From Sellimonas caecigallum (GTDB lineage Bacteria; Bacillota; Clostridia; Lachnospirales; Lachnospiraceae), in contig NZ_VIRV01000001.1 of NCBI RefSeq assembly GCF_019754295.1, positions 124,001-188,000 on the forward strand: a stretch of DNA of 64,000 bases. Reading direction: 5' to 3'. Within the stretch, counting starts at the first letter, position 1. Each line of letters starts with the position of its first letter. A program made the position numbers and the translations under genes. The notes beneath the pieces are model-generated. The model saw only the letters and a program-made list of their open reading frames with translations, was not told where the DNA came from and made no database searches. Positions 1-9,488 of this stretch are shown in pieces.

Positions 1-2
1 CG

Positions 3-860
3 ATTTCCATCCTTGTTCGAAATACAGATCAGCGTTCCCACGACTATAGCCAGATCAAAGAGTGTTATCGTCCTGGGCATGCCGACTATACCTTCGATGT
101 CAAGTACGGATTTCGGGACTATCGGGGCGGCGGCCGCTCCTCCGGCCGTGAAACCATCGGCAGGGTAGCCGGAGGCGCTGTAGCTTCAGCTCTTCTGAAA
201 GAGCTCGGCATTACCGTGACAGCTTACACGAAAGCAATCGGTCCGTATGAAATTCCTACGGAGGAATACGATCTCTCCGCCATTTCCAGCAGTCCTCTTT
301 TCATGCCGCATCTTGGTTATTCCAAAAAGGCAGAAGCATATCTGAAAGAATGTATGGAAAAGAAAGACTCCTCAGGTGGAATCATCGAATGCATTATCGA
401 AGGAATGCCCGCAGGTATAGGCGAACCTGTCTTTCAAAAACTGGATGCGCTTCTTGCCCACGCGATGCTGTCCATCGGCTCCGTGAAAGGTTTTGAAATC
501 GGCAGTGGATTTTCCGCTTCCCGCTCAAAAGGAAGTCTGAACAACGATGCTTTTTTCATGGATGAAGGCAAGATCGTTAAAAAAACAAACCATGCCGGCG
601 GAGTCCTGGGCGGCATGAGCGACGGAAGTCCTGTTTTATTCCGCGTGGCCATCAAGCCTACTCCATCCATCTCCTCCATGCAGCATACCGTCACTTCAGG
701 TTTGGAAGATACACAGATTTCTATCCACGGCCGTCATGACCCGGTCATTGTACCGCGTGCTGTTGTAGTCGTGGAATCCATGGCTGCCGTCACAGTCGCT
801 GATCTTCTTCTTCAGAATATGCATTCCAGCATGGACGGTGTCCGCCGTTTTTACCTCTGA
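3..860 (+). CDS. aroC: Chorismate synthase, 5'-truncated by window edge
   Basis: Chorismate synthase catalyses the last shikimate-pathway step, FMN-dependent conversion of 5-enolpyruvylshikimate 3-phosphate to chorismate, in the cytoplasm. The frame is open from base 3, so 285 codons are visible of a protein usually about 360-380 residues long; the N-terminal quarter lies off the left edge. The family signatures RPGHADYT, KYG and GGGRSSGRET followed by RVAGG appear within the first 60 visible codons, upstream of the GTG at 216 that could be mistaken for a start. Further down HNGG-like HAGGVLGGMSDG and IKPTPSI motifs fit the family. A strong terminator follows at 878. aroK and aroE sit 25 kb away, so the pathway is dispersed. 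Confidence 0.96.
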   Translation: MSILVRNTDQRSHDYSQIKECYRPGHADYTFDVKYGFRDYRGGGRSSGRETIGRVAGGAVASALLKELGITVTAYTKAIGPYEIPTEEYDLSAISSSPLFMPHLGYSKKAEAYLKECMEKKDSSGGIIECIIEGMPAGIGEPVFQKLDALLAHAMLSIGSVKGFEIGSGFSASRSKGSLNNDAFFMDEGKIVKKTNHAGGVLGGMSDGSPVLFRVAIKPTPSISSMQHTVTSGLEDTQISIHGRHDPVIVPRAVVVVESMAAVTVADLLLQNMHSSMDGVRRFYL

Positions 861-877
861 TCTGAAAAATACGATAG

Positions 878-931
878 AGTGCAGTCTTTTTTACTTTCTT
901 TTGTAAAAAAGATTGCACTTTTCTTTTTTTT
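878..931 (+). terminator. Intrinsic terminator of aroC
   Basis: A 16-bp stem (878-893 with 904-919, one G.T pair) closes a 10-base loop and runs into a T-rich tract to 931. The 3' arm contains TTGCAC, which doubles as the -35 box of the next promoter. Confidence 0.85.
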
Positions 932-940
932 ATGTATAAT
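913..940 (+). promoter_or_regulatory. Sigma-A-type promoter of the polyamine operon
   Basis: TTGCAC (913-918), 16-bp spacer, TATAAT (935-940). The transcript would have an 85-90 base leader before the start at 1031. That leader carries an imperfect inverted repeat ACAGA (996-1000) / TCTGT (1008-1012), a possible site for the XRE-cupin regulator encoded first in the operon. Confidence 0.65.
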
Positions 941-1030
941 AGTATCCGGTGCGCTTGTTAAGCAATACTAAACTTTTTGTTTATTTTTATATGACACAGA
1001 TACTGTTTCTGTAAAATCAGGAGAAGCAAA

Positions 1031-1570
1031 ATGAACATAGGTGCAAAAATCAAAGAGCTTCGTATCGCGAAAGGTCTAACTCAAGAGGAACTTGCGGACC
1101 GCTGCGAACTTTCCAAAGGGTTCATCTCCCAACTGGAGCGGGATCTGACGTCTCCTTCCATTGCCACACTTGTAGATATACTGCAGTGTCTAGGGACCGA
1201 TCTCCCGGGCTTTTTTTCGGAAGAAACCGAAGAACAGATCGTCTTTGGGGAAGAAGACTATTTTGAAAAGACGGATTCGGAGCAGAAACTAAAAATCGAA
1301 TGGATCATCCCAAACGCGCAGAAAAATATGATGGAGCCTGTCAGAGTGACCATCGAGCCAGGCGGATCCACATATCCGGATGTCCCCCACGAGGGCGAAG
1401 AGTTCGGTTATGTCTTGTCCGGCAGCATTCAGATTCACGTCGGACCCAAGATCTATAAAGCCAAAAAAGGAGAATCTTTTTACTTTACTCCCCATGCCTC
1501 CCACTATATTACAGCAAATGGGAAGACAGGGGCGAAGTTTATCTGGGTTAGTACACCACCCAGTTTTTAA
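1031..1570 (+). CDS. XRE-family regulator with C-terminal cupin domain
   Basis: 179-residue cytoplasmic transcription regulator. Residues about 3-60 form an XRE helix-turn-helix (LTQEELADRCELSKGFISQLE, a canonical recognition-helix region), and residues about 105-175 form a cupin fold with the HEGEEFGYVLSG signature at 120-131. This architecture is shared with PuuR-type regulators of polyamine genes. It is the first gene of the run that continues with potA, 23 bp downstream, so it most likely senses a polyamine or related ligand and controls this operon; that role is inferred from position. Start chosen at ATG 1031 with an upstream AGGAGAAG ribosome site. Confidence 0.85.
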   Translation: MNIGAKIKELRIAKGLTQEELADRCELSKGFISQLERDLTSPSIATLVDILQCLGTDLPGFFSEETEEQIVFGEEDYFEKTDSEQKLKIEWIIPNAQKNMMEPVRVTIEPGGSTYPDVPHEGEEFGYVLSGSIQIHVGPKIYKAKKGESFYFTPHASHYITANGKTGAKFIWVSTPPSF

Positions 1571-1593
1571 AATGAATTTCGGAGGATAATGCG

Positions 1594-2667
1594 ATGCCAA
1601 ACAAACTGATCGATATCAAAAACATTTCCAAATCATTCGATGACAATCTTGTCCTGGATGATCTTAATCTTTATATCCGGGAAAACGAGTTTCTTACGCT
1701 GCTTGGGCCAAGCGGATGCGGAAAGACGACTCTTCTCAGAATCCTTGGAGGTTTTGAAAAGCCAGATCAAGGACGCATTCTTTTTCAGGGCAAAGATATT
1801 ACCGACCTGGCCCCGAACAAACGTCAGCTCAATACCGTATTTCAGAAATATGCTCTTTTTACCCATATGACTATCGCGGAAAATATTGCGTTTGGTCTGA
1901 AGATCAAAAAGAAATCGAAATCTTATATCCAGGACAAGATCCGCTACGCTCTAAAACTTGTCAATCTGGACGGCTTTGAAAACCGATATCCGGACTCTCT
2001 AAGCGGCGGACAACAACAGCGTATCGCCATTGCCCGGGCGATCGTAAATGAACCTAAAGTACTTCTTCTTGATGAACCGCTTGGGGCTTTGGATCTGAAA
2101 CTCCGCCAGGATATGCAGTACGAGCTTATTCGTCTGAAAAATGAACTTGGCATTACTTTCATCTATGTAACGCACGACCAGGAGGAAGCACTTACCATGT
2201 CTGACACCATCGTTGTCATGAACCAGGGCTATATCCAGCAGATCGGAACACCGGAAGATATTTACAACGAGCCGCAGAACGCTTTTGTGGCCGATTTCAT
2301 CGGGGAGAGCAACATCCTTCCTGCCATCATGGTGCAGGACAAACTCGTCCAGATACTCGGCACAAATTTCCCTTGTGTAGATACAGGATTCGGGAAAAAC
2401 GAGCCGGTAGACGCAGTCATCCGCCCGGAGGATATCGATCTTGTGAAACCGGAAGATGGCATCATGGAGGGTGTTGTGACGCATCTGATCTTCAAAGGTG
2501 TCCACTACGAAATGGAGGTAACGGCCCACAATTTCGAATGGCTCGTACACAGTACCGACATGTTTCCTGTCGGAACGAAGGTTGGCATCAAGGTGGATCC
2601 ATTCGATATCCAGATCATGAAAAAACCGGAATCTGAAGATGAGGAGGCTGCGGCTGCTGATGAATAA
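1594..2667 (+). CDS. potA: Spermidine/putrescine ABC transporter ATPase PotA
   Basis: 357-residue ATP-hydrolysing subunit of a polyamine importer on the inner face of the membrane. Walker [10 protein letters not shown] is at residues 38-46, the LSGGQQQR signature at 136-143 and Walker B VLLLDEP at 155-161; the C-terminal third is the TOBE-like regulatory domain typical of PotA/MalK ATPases (IRPEDI motif). Length agrees with the family. It overlaps the following permease gene by 8 bases, and GGAGGATAATGCG provides the ribosome site. Substrate class is taken from the binding-protein domain encoded at 3476-5356. Confidence 0.93.
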   Translation: MPNKLIDIKNISKSFDDNLVLDDLNLYIRENEFLTLLGPSGCGKTTLLRILGGFEKPDQGRILFQGKDITDLAPNKRQLNTVFQKYALFTHMTIAENIAFGLKIKKKSKSYIQDKIRYALKLVNLDGFENRYPDSLSGGQQQRIAIARAIVNEPKVLLLDEPLGALDLKLRQDMQYELIRLKNELGITFIYVTHDQEEALTMSDTIVVMNQGYIQQIGTPEDIYNEPQNAFVADFIGESNILPAIMVQDKLVQILGTNFPCVDTGFGKNEPVDAVIRPEDIDLVKPEDGIMEGVVTHLIFKGVHYEMEVTAHNFEWLVHSTDMFPVGTKVGIKVDPFDIQIMKKPESEDEEAAAADE

Positions 2668-3475
2668 GAGAAAACTCCTTGCAGGGCCATATCTGTTCTG
2701 GTCCGTCTCCTTTATCATCATCCCGCTTTTTATGGTCATCTACTACGGTCTCACAAATGATAACGGAGATTTTACCTTGAAAAATCTTGCTGCCATGGCA
2801 ACTCCGGAAAATTTAAAGGCACTTGGACTTTCCCTCCTTTTGTCTGTCATCAGTACCACGGTTTGCCTGCTTTTGGCTTACCCGCTGGCCATGATCCTCA
2901 CAAATATGAAAGTTGGAAAAAGCAGCTTTATTGTGCTGATGTTCATCCTTCCGATGTGGGTAAATTTTCTGCTTCGGACACTTGCCTGGCAGAATCTGCT
3001 GGAAAACAACGGCGTCATCAATACCTTACTTCGGTTTTTAAATCTGCCCACCATTGATATCATCAATACGCCGTACGCCATCGTACTTGGAATGGTGTAT
3101 GATTTTCTGCCATTTATGGTGCTCCCGATCTACAACGTACTGTCGAAAATTGATCAGAACGTGATCTCTGCCGCCAGAGATCTGGGCGCCAACAGTTTCC
3201 AAACTTTTCTAAAGATCATCTTTCCGCTGAGTCTTCCGGGTGTAATCAGCGGGATTACCATGGTCTTTGTGCCATCTCTGACAACCTTTGTCATCTCCGA
3301 CCTCCTGGGCGGAAGCAAAGTCCTTCTGATCGGAAATGTCATCGATCAGACCTTTACTCAGGGAAGCGACTGGCACACAGGAAGCGGATTGTCGCTTGTC
3401 CTTACGATTTTCATCGTGGCAAGTATGATCCTCGTGGCAAAATACGATAAAGAAGGAAAGGGGGCGGCATTCTAA
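2660..3475 (+). CDS. potB: Polyamine ABC transporter permease PotB
   Basis: 271-residue integral membrane permease with about six transmembrane segments and the binding-protein-dependent transport motif around [20 protein letters not shown]. An in-frame ATG exists at 2639, but ATG 2660 is preferred: GAGGAGG lies 12 bases upstream and the start overlaps the potA stop (ATGAATAA), implying translational coupling. It should pair with the permease half of the next protein to form the channel. The stop codon is immediately followed by the next ATG at 3476. Confidence 0.92.
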   Translation: MNKRKLLAGPYLFWSVSFIIIPLFMVIYYGLTNDNGDFTLKNLAAMATPENLKALGLSLLLSVISTTVCLLLAYPLAMILTNMKVGKSSFIVLMFILPMWVNFLLRTLAWQNLLENNGVINTLLRFLNLPTIDIINTPYAIVLGMVYDFLPFMVLPIYNVLSKIDQNVISAARDLGANSFQTFLKIIFPLSLPGVISGITMVFVPSLTTFVISDLLGGSKVLLIGNVIDQTFTQGSDWHTGSGLSLVLTIFIVASMILVAKYDKEGKGAAF

Positions 3476-5356
3476 ATGAAAAAGACATTACAGAAAATCT
3501 ATCTTGCTTTGATCCTGATCCTTTTGTATGCGCCGATCCTCACTCTTGTGGTGCTCTCCTTCAACGCATCAAAGACCCGTTCAAAGTGGGGCGGCTTTAC
3601 CGGAGAGTGGTATGTTGCCCTCTTTCAGAATGAATCGATCATGAACGCTCTCTACACGACACTGATCATAGCATTCCTTTCCGCCTTGTTTGCAACTATC
3701 CTTGGGACGATGGCTGCCATCGGACTGCAGGCAACGAAAAAGAAATTACGTTCCGTGTTTCTGACCATCGCAAATATTCCAATGCTGAATGCGGAGATCG
3801 TAACAGGGATTTCCCTTATGCTTTTGTTTTTGGCTTTCAGAATGACCCTTGGATTTACTACGATCCTTTTGGCACACATTACGTTTAACATCCCGTATGT
3901 AATGCTGAGCGTACTTCCGAAGCTGAAACAAACGGATATACACACTTACGAGGCTGCGCAGGACTTGGGTGCTTCCCCGCTGTATGCCTTTTTCAAAGTA
4001 GTATTCCCTGATATCCTGCCGGGAGTACTCTCCGGGTTTCTCATGGCATTTACCATGTCCCTGGACGATTTCATCATCACACACTTTACAAAAGGACCTG
4101 GGGTAGATACCCTGTCCACAAAGATCTACAGTGAAGTCCGAAAGGGGATCAAGCCGGAAATGTACGCGCTCTCTACCCTGATGTTTGTGACTGTGCTTTT
4201 CCTGCTCGTTCTCATCAACACAGCTCCGCCAAAGAAGCTGACAAAAGAAGAGCGTCAAAAACAACGTAAAGCCGTGCGGATCAGCCGAACGATTTTCCGC
4301 AAAGTAGTCCCAGCAATGCTCGTGATCGTCATTGTTGCCGGAGGATTTTTCTACAACTCCAAACAAAATTTTGCAAATGGCAGCAACCGCGTTATCGTGT
4401 ACAATTGGGGGGAATACCTGGATCCGGAAGCCATTACCATGTTTGAGGAAGAGACCGGTATCGATGTCGTCTACGAAGAATACGAGACAAATGAGATCAT
4501 GTATCCGAAGGTCGAGTCCGGCGCCATCGCGTACGATGTCATCTGTCCGTCCGACTATATGATCCAGCGGATGATAGACAATGATCTCCTTGCAAAAATC
4601 AACTTTGACAACATCCCAAATATCAAAAATATCGGACAGACATACATGGAACAGTCCCGTCAATTTGACGCGAACAATGAATATTCCGTCCCTTACTGCT
4701 GGGGAACTGTAGGGATCCTCTACAATAAGAAGATGGTAAAAGAGCCGATTGAAAGCTGGTCTGTCCTCTGGGATGAAGACTACAAAGACAGCATTCTCAT
4801 GCAGGACAGCGTCCGGGATGCATTCGGTGTCACATTAAAATATCTTGGATACTCCCTGAATTCCACAGACCGTGATGAACTTTATGAAGCGCAGGAGCTT
4901 CTTATAGAGCAGAAACCTCTCGTTCAAGCATATGTCATCGACCAGGTCCGTGACAAAATGATCAACAATGAAGCTGCCATCGGCGTGATCTATTCCGGGG
5001 AAGCAATCTACTGTCAGCAAGAAAATCCGGATCTTGAGTACGTGATCCCGAAAGAAGGTTCCAATATCTGGATCGATTCCTGGGTTATCCCGAAAAATGC
5101 CCAGCACAAAGAAAACGCAGAAAAATTCATCAATTTCCTCTGCCGCCCGGATATCGCGCTGATGAATTTCGAATTCATTACTTACTCCACTCCAAATACG
5201 GCAGCCAGGGAACTGATCGAAGATCCGGCAATCCGCAACAGCCGGATTGCATTCCCGGATGCTTCCGAGTTGGAAGGCTGCGAGACATTTAAGTTCCTGG
5301 GAGATAAAAATGACCGCATCTATAACGAACTTTGGAGACAGGTTAAATCAAAATAA
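3476..5356 (+). CDS. potCD: Fused polyamine permease and substrate-binding protein (PotC-PotD)
   Basis: 626-residue fusion. Residues 1-255 are a PotC-type permease with six membrane segments and the EAA loop EAAQDLGASPLYAFF (159-173). Residues about 277-294 form an additional hydrophobic helix, and residues 304-626 are a PotD-like periplasmic binding protein beginning VIVYNWGEYLDPEA and including the family pattern of aromatic and acidic residues for spermidine/putrescine (DVICPSDYM, CWGTVGILYNK, IDSWVIPKN). The extra helix would tether the binding domain to the outer face of the membrane, replacing the usual lipoprotein anchor. The reading frame is uninterrupted across the junction, so the fusion is genuine in this sequence. 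With PotA and PotB it completes an importer. Confidence 0.93.
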   Translation: MKKTLQKIYLALILILLYAPILTLVVLSFNASKTRSKWGGFTGEWYVALFQNESIMNALYTTLIIAFLSALFATILGTMAAIGLQATKKKLRSVFLTIANIPMLNAEIVTGISLMLLFLAFRMTLGFTTILLAHITFNIPYVMLSVLPKLKQTDIHTYEAAQDLGASPLYAFFKVVFPDILPGVLSGFLMAFTMSLDDFIITHFTKGPGVDTLSTKIYSEVRKGIKPEMYALSTLMFVTVLFLLVLINTAPPKKLTKEERQKQRKAVRISRTIFRKVVPAMLVIVIVAGGFFYNSKQNFANGSNRVIVYNWGEYLDPEAITMFEEETGIDVVYEEYETNEIMYPKVESGAIAYDVICPSDYMIQRMIDNDLLAKINFDNIPNIKNIGQTYMEQSRQFDANNEYSVPYCWGTVGILYNKKMVKEPIESWSVLWDEDYKDSILMQDSVRDAFGVTLKYLGYSLNSTDRDELYEAQELLIEQKPLVQAYVIDQVRDKMINNEAAIGVIYSGEAIYCQQENPDLEYVIPKEGSNIWIDSWVIPKNAQHKENAEKFINFLCRPDIALMNFEFITYSTPNTAARELIEDPAIRNSRIAFPDASELEGCETFKFLGDKNDRIYNELWRQVKSK

Positions 5357-5374
5357 AAAAGGAATCTGCTAAAT

Positions 5375-6301
5375 ATGATCCGAGAATTCACTTACCATAT
5401 CACAGAACAGGATATACAGAAAGCGCCTTCTGGCGCACTTCTTACGATCCAAGGCTTTTTAAAAAGCCTTGGATATTCTCATTCTGTCATTGTTTCTCTG
5501 AAACGCACGCCGCAAGGCATCGTAAAAAACGGAGTCTGGGCAAGAACCGGAGATGTACTTCACGCGTCGGACACTCTTCAAATCCGTATTGAGGAGACGC
5601 TCTCCTCCGCCAACATTGTCCCCATCCCTCTGCCTTTTCCTGTTGTTTACGAAGATGCTGATCTGCTTGTCATCAACAAACCGTCCGGAATGCCGATCCA
5701 TCCTTCACAGGGAAACTATGACAACACGCTGGCAAATGCAGCCGCTTACTACTATCAACAGAAAAAGGAGCCTTTTATCTACAGGTGCATCAACCGTCTG
5801 GACCGTGATACAACGGGCCTTCTTATTCTGGCAAAACATTCTTACAGCGCCTCCCTTCTATCCCAAATGGTGGCAAACCGAGATATCCACCGTGAATATC
5901 TGGCTGTTGTCAAGGGCAAAACCGAACTGTCCGGTGTTGTGGAAGCCCCTATCGGCAGGAAGGAAGGCTCTACGATCGAACGCCAGGTAGATTTTGAGCA
6001 TGGAGACTATGCTCGGACTATATATCGGCGGCTGTACTGTGAGGGAGGATACTCCCTGCTATCTCTCTCACTGGACACGGGACGCACACATCAAATCCGG
6101 GTGCATATGAACTATATCGGCCATCCTCTGCCCGGAGACTTTCTATACTGTCCGGATTACACAAAAATAAGACGGCAGGCTCTTCATTCCTACCGTCTCT
6201 CTTTTCTGCATCCCATTACAAAGGAAGCGCTTTCCTTTACGGCTCCGCTCCCTGACGATATGCGTGCTTTCTTTACACTTCAAAACATCCCCCTCCGATA
6301 A
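5375..6301 (+). CDS. RluA-family RNA pseudouridine synthase
   Basis: 308-residue cytoplasmic enzyme converting specific uridines of rRNA or tRNA to pseudouridine. The catalytic motif RLDRDTTGLL is at 141-150, with D143 the expected nucleophile; HREYLAVVKG and TGRTHQIRVHM motifs follow as in RluC/RluD. The N-terminal 80 residues look like a reduced S4-type segment. It starts 18 bases after the polyamine operon and may be read through from it, but no functional link is evident. The 3' end overlaps the convergent kinase gene by 29 bases. The exact RNA target cannot be told from sequence. Confidence 0.9.
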   Translation: MIREFTYHITEQDIQKAPSGALLTIQGFLKSLGYSHSVIVSLKRTPQGIVKNGVWARTGDVLHASDTLQIRIEETLSSANIVPIPLPFPVVYEDADLLVINKPSGMPIHPSQGNYDNTLANAAAYYYQQKKEPFIYRCINRLDRDTTGLLILAKHSYSASLLSQMVANRDIHREYLAVVKGKTELSGVVEAPIGRKEGSTIERQVDFEHGDYARTIYRRLYCEGGYSLLSLSLDTGRTHQIRVHMNYIGHPLPGDFLYCPDYTKIRRQALHSYRLSFLHPITKEALSFTAPLPDDMRAFFTLQNIPLR

Positions 6302-7946
6302 ATTCCCTCAAAAGGGAATTTGCGGGGATGTTATCTGAACCGATTCCCAGAAAATAATCCAGAAATTTCAAAAGTCTCTTAGCTTCCGGATATGCCGGAG
6401 TGTCAGGGCAGATGCCAAACAACAGCGGCTCCACGTATTGCTTTAGCACAGCCAGCTCATAGATCAGGGCGGAATTGAACATGATATCCGCCTCTTCCTG
6501 GTACGGGAAAATATTTCTCTCCTCCCCTCTTCTCACGGAATACCACATGGCGATAGTCCTGTCTGCCGGCGTTCCTCTCGTCCTTGCATCTCTCACAATC
6601 CTCCGTATAAGACGTCCGTCTGTTGTCGGGATTCGGTTATGTTCATCAACATTCAGCTGTGTCAGAGCACTGATGTAAATGCGGAATTTGTTTTCCCCCG
6701 GAAGCATCTTTGTAAGCTCTGGATTCAGACAATGGATCCCCTCTATCACAAGGATGTCATTCTCTTCCATCCGGATTCTGTGACCGTTATATTTGCGCTG
6801 TCCGGTCACGAAATCAAAGGTAGGGATCTCCACTTCCCTGCCTTCCAAAAGCCCCCGCAAATCTTCGTTAAACTGCTTTATATCAATAGCTTCGAGACAT
6901 TCAAAGTCATAATTCCCTTTCTCATCCTTGGGCGTATGCTCTCTGTCCACGAAATAATTATCCACAGCCAGTGGATGCGGCCTCATCCCATTTACCCGAA
7001 GCTGAATGGACAGCCTGTGCGAGAACGTTGTCTTTCCGGAGGAGGACGGTCCCGCAATAAGAATAAATTTGATATTTTTCCGGTTTTTGATCATCTCGGC
7101 AATCTCGGCGATCTTCTTCTCCTGCTGTGCTTCCTGCACAAGCACCATATTCTGTGCCCCGGCCCTCGTAATTTCAGAATTCAACGCCCCGACTGTCTCA
7201 ATCCCAAGCATATCTCCCCATTTTGTAGACTCCTTCAGCACGTCAAATAATTTTTTCTGCGGCCGAAAAGGAGGAACAATTCTAGGATCCTGCAAAGTCG
7301 GCATTTGGATCACAAATCCCTCGTCATACAGATGCAGGGAAAAATACCGGAGATATCCGGCGCTTGGCACCATGTATCCATAATTGTAATCCTCAAATCC
7401 GTTCATCCGATAAATATTGACTCTGGAACTTCTTCTATACCGGAAGAGCTCTTCTTTATCGTACATCCCATACTTATGAAAAAGATCGACAGCCTCATCC
7501 GTCTGAATGCTCCGTTTGCAGAACGGCATATCCTCTCTGATGATCTCGATCATTCGGTTTTCAATTTTTTCCAGTATCTCTTCATCGACTTTCCTATTTC
7601 CTTCGATAATACAGTATAGTCCCTGATCCACAGAATAATGGATCCGTACCTTGTCGACGTGTTCATGCCCTAAAGCATCATACACCGCCTTTACAAGCAG
7701 AAAGCTCATGCTTCTCTTATATGTCTTATGCCCAGCGTTGTCCCCTGTCGTCACGAAGACAAGCTCGCAGTCGTGTTCCACTTCTTTGAAAAGCTCTTTC
7801 AGTTTTCCATTATCAACAACTAGAACAATGTCATTTTCATACATGCTCTGGCGCTCTTTGGCGATTTCCAGATAGGTCGTTCCATCCGGGTAGCATTTCT
7901 TTTCTCCGTCCGGAAATGTGACGGTATAAACTTTCTGCATTTCCAA
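6273..7946 (-). CDS. TGS-domain nucleoside (uridine-type) kinase
   Basis: 557-residue cytoplasmic protein. Residues about 1-70 resemble a TGS domain and residues about 80-230 a ThrRS-like editing-type segment; the C-terminal half is a phosphoribulokinase/uridine kinase domain with Walker A GPSSSGKTT near residue 300 and the downstream DNYFVDR and EGIHCLNPEL motifs. It presumably phosphorylates uridine/cytidine or a related nucleoside; the N-terminal synthetase-like part is of unknown purpose but is conserved in clostridial homologues. It is the last gene of the dnaG-rpoD operon, 13 bases after nif3. Confidence 0.85.
   Translation of the reverse strand: MEMQKVYTVTFPDGEKKCYPDGTTYLEIAKERQSMYENDIVLVVDNGKLKELFKEVEHDCELVFVTTGDNAGHKTYKRSMSFLLVKAVYDALGHEHVDKVRIHYSVDQGLYCIIEGNRKVDEEILEKIENRMIEIIREDMPFCKRSIQTDEAVDLFHKYGMYDKEELFRYRRSSRVNIYRMNGFEDYNYGYMVPSAGYLRYFSLHLYDEGFVIQMPTLQDPRIVPPFRPQKKLFDVLKESTKWGDMLGIETVGALNSEITRAGAQNMVLVQEAQQEKKIAEIAEMIKNRKNIKFILIAGPSSSGKTTFSHRLSIQLRVNGMRPHPLAVDNYFVDREHTPKDEKGNYDFECLEAIDIKQFNEDLRGLLEGREVEIPTFDFVTGQRKYNGHRIRMEENDILVIEGIHCLNPELTKMLPGENKFRIYISALTQLNVDEHNRIPTTDGRLIRRIVRDARTRGTPADRTIAMWYSVRRGEERNIFPYQEEADIMFNSALIYELAVLKQYVEPLLFGICPDTPAYPEAKRLLKFLDYFLGIGSDNIPANSLLREFIGGGCFEV
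6283..6332. terminator. Nested hairpin at the convergent ends of rluA-like and kinase genes
   Basis: Outer arms AACATCCCC (6283-6291) and GGGGATGTT (6324-6332) enclose an inner stem AAATTCCC (6300-6307) / GGGAATTT (6314-6321). No long T tract follows on either strand, so termination efficiency is uncertain. It lies within the 3' coding ends of both genes. Confidence 0.5.
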
Positions 7947-7959
7947 CTCTCCTTTCGGA

Positions 7960-8742
7960 TCAGACTATAGAAAAAGGTATTTTTTTTGGCATGGAGAGGA
8001 GACATACTTCTCCTTTGAACTGTTCTTCCAGAAGCTCCTTCACATCTTCTATAAACAAATATTCCAGCCCATAGTGTCCGGCATCGATGATCGAAAGCCC
8101 CTGAGCCGCCGCGTCGATTCCTGTATGGTGCCCAATGTCGCCTGTTACAAGCACATCCGCCCCCTTTTTCAGAGCCTCAGGAATGACACTGCTGCCCGCT
8201 CCTGGGCATACTGCCACCTTCTGAATCTTTTTCTCCCCTCCAAAACAGCGCAGACCGCACAGACCAAACCGTTTCCGAACCCGTTCCGCGAACTCGGTCA
8301 CAGACACTTCTGTACTCAGTGTTCCGATACATCCAATGCCGACTGCCCGGCCATCTTTCTCTCCTGTCACTTCCAGAGGAAGAGCGCCTGTCAGTTCCAG
8401 TCTATCCGCTGCAAGCAAGCCCATCCTGCACACATCGTAATTGGTATGCATTGCATAATATGCAATATCCTTCCCAAGTAGTGTTAAAATCCTTTTTCCG
8501 ATGAAATCTCCATCAGTAATCCGCTTTACAGCGCTAAACAAAAGTGGATGGTGGGAAATGATCAGATCCACACTTTGTTTTACTGCAGTTTCCACTGTCT
8601 CATCATCCACATCCACAGTAATGAGGACCTTTTTTACTTCTTTTTCTTCTCTTCCCAGCAGAAATCCGCTGTTGTCCCAGTCCATGGCGTATTCTTCCGG
8701 CGCCAGACCAGTTAGTATTCTTCTGATCTCTCCTGCATTCAT
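7960..8742 (-). CDS. Nif3-like dinuclear metal-centre protein (YqfO/YbgI family)
   Basis: 260-residue protein of the NIF3 family, a toroidal hexamer with a two-metal site; often annotated as GTP cyclohydrolase 1 type 2, though the biochemical role is unsettled. Metal-ligand motifs are visible: the HHPLLF pair near residue 66, GDIGHH near residue 203 and DAGHYGLE near residue 220. Length fits the short form of the family (no inserted PII-like domain). It lies 14 bases after trmK in the same operon, an arrangement common in Firmicutes. Confidence 0.9.
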   Translation of the reverse strand: MNAGEIRRILTGLAPEEYAMDWDNSGFLLGREEKEVKKVLITVDVDDETVETAVKQSVDLIISHHPLLFSAVKRITDGDFIGKRILTLLGKDIAYYAMHTNYDVCRMGLLAADRLELTGALPLEVTGEKDGRAVGIGCIGTLSTEVSVTEFAERVRKRFGLCGLRCFGGEKKIQKVAVCPGAGSSVIPEALKKGADVLVTGDIGHHTGIDAAAQGLSIIDAGHYGLEYLFIEDVKELLEEQFKGEVCLLSMPKKIPFSIV

Positions 8743-8756
8743 ATCATTTCCTCCGT

Positions 8757-9479
8757 TTATTCCCTGGTTCCTTTTGCGGAAAAGGCGGACTTTGCTTTCT
8801 CAAGTATCGTGATCTCTTCTTCCAGATTACGGATCCTTTCCCGTATCCTATCCGGTTTTTCTGCTATCTCAAACAATTCCTCGCGAATCCGTGTCTTTTT
8901 CGCCCACTCCCGTTCCAGGAAAGACCAAAGCACCTGATCTTTCTTCTCCAGAAGGCATCTTCCGAACAGATACTCCTCCTCCCGATACGGCTGCGTCTCC
9001 TTCTTTCCTGGTATCGCCCTCAGCATAGGATAATATTTGCCATCTTCATATACCATATTCTCCTCATCGATAAAAAATCCGTTTTTGATCAGAAATCTTC
9101 GCACCTTTCCAATCTCAGACTGAGGTTGAAGAATACACTCTTTCAAAGATGCCGCTACTTCAGGGCTGTCTGACAATATCTTTATAATAAGAGCGCCGCC
9201 CATTCCGGCGGCGACCATACTCTCTGTTTCTTTCACATCCAGTTCTTTCAGACCGTCCGACTTTCTTGTCTTTATTTTGCTGCAAAGTCCGTGTTCCTGA
9301 ATATGTTCCCGGGCCCGCATAAGGGGCCCATCGTTGATATCCATCGCGATTGCGGATGGAATTACTCCCTTCTCTACAAGGAAGATCGGAATATAGCCAT
9401 GATCTGTTCCGACGTCCGCAAGACGCATCCCTTTCGTCACGAGAGACGCAACCGCTTCCAGTCTCTTTGACAATTCCAT
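8757..9479 (-). CDS. trmK: tRNA (adenine-22-N1)-methyltransferase TrmK
   Basis: 240-residue S-adenosylmethionine-dependent enzyme that methylates A22 in the D-arm of tRNAs. The SAM-binding motif ADVGTDHGYIP lies near residue 22 and MDINDGPL follows as the acidic strand; the C-terminal third (EEEITILEKAKSAF) is predicted coiled coil, as in Bacillus YqfN. Nine bases separate it from rpoD upstream. The dnaG-rpoD-trmK-nif3 order is a known Firmicute synteny that supports the call. Confidence 0.9.
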   Translation of the reverse strand: MELSKRLEAVASLVTKGMRLADVGTDHGYIPIFLVEKGVIPSAIAMDINDGPLMRAREHIQEHGLCSKIKTRKSDGLKELDVKETESMVAAGMGGALIIKILSDSPEVAASLKECILQPQSEIGKVRRFLIKNGFFIDEENMVYEDGKYYPMLRAIPGKKETQPYREEEYLFGRCLLEKKDQVLWSFLEREWAKKTRIREELFEIAEKPDRIRERIRNLEEEITILEKAKSAFSAKGTRE

Positions 9480-9488
9480 ATATTCCTC

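Noticed and set aside
1999-4663. Long reverse frames opposite potA and potCD (for example 1999-2739, 3746-4663)
   Set aside because: They mirror strongly conserved forward genes and show no recognisable motif or ribosome site.
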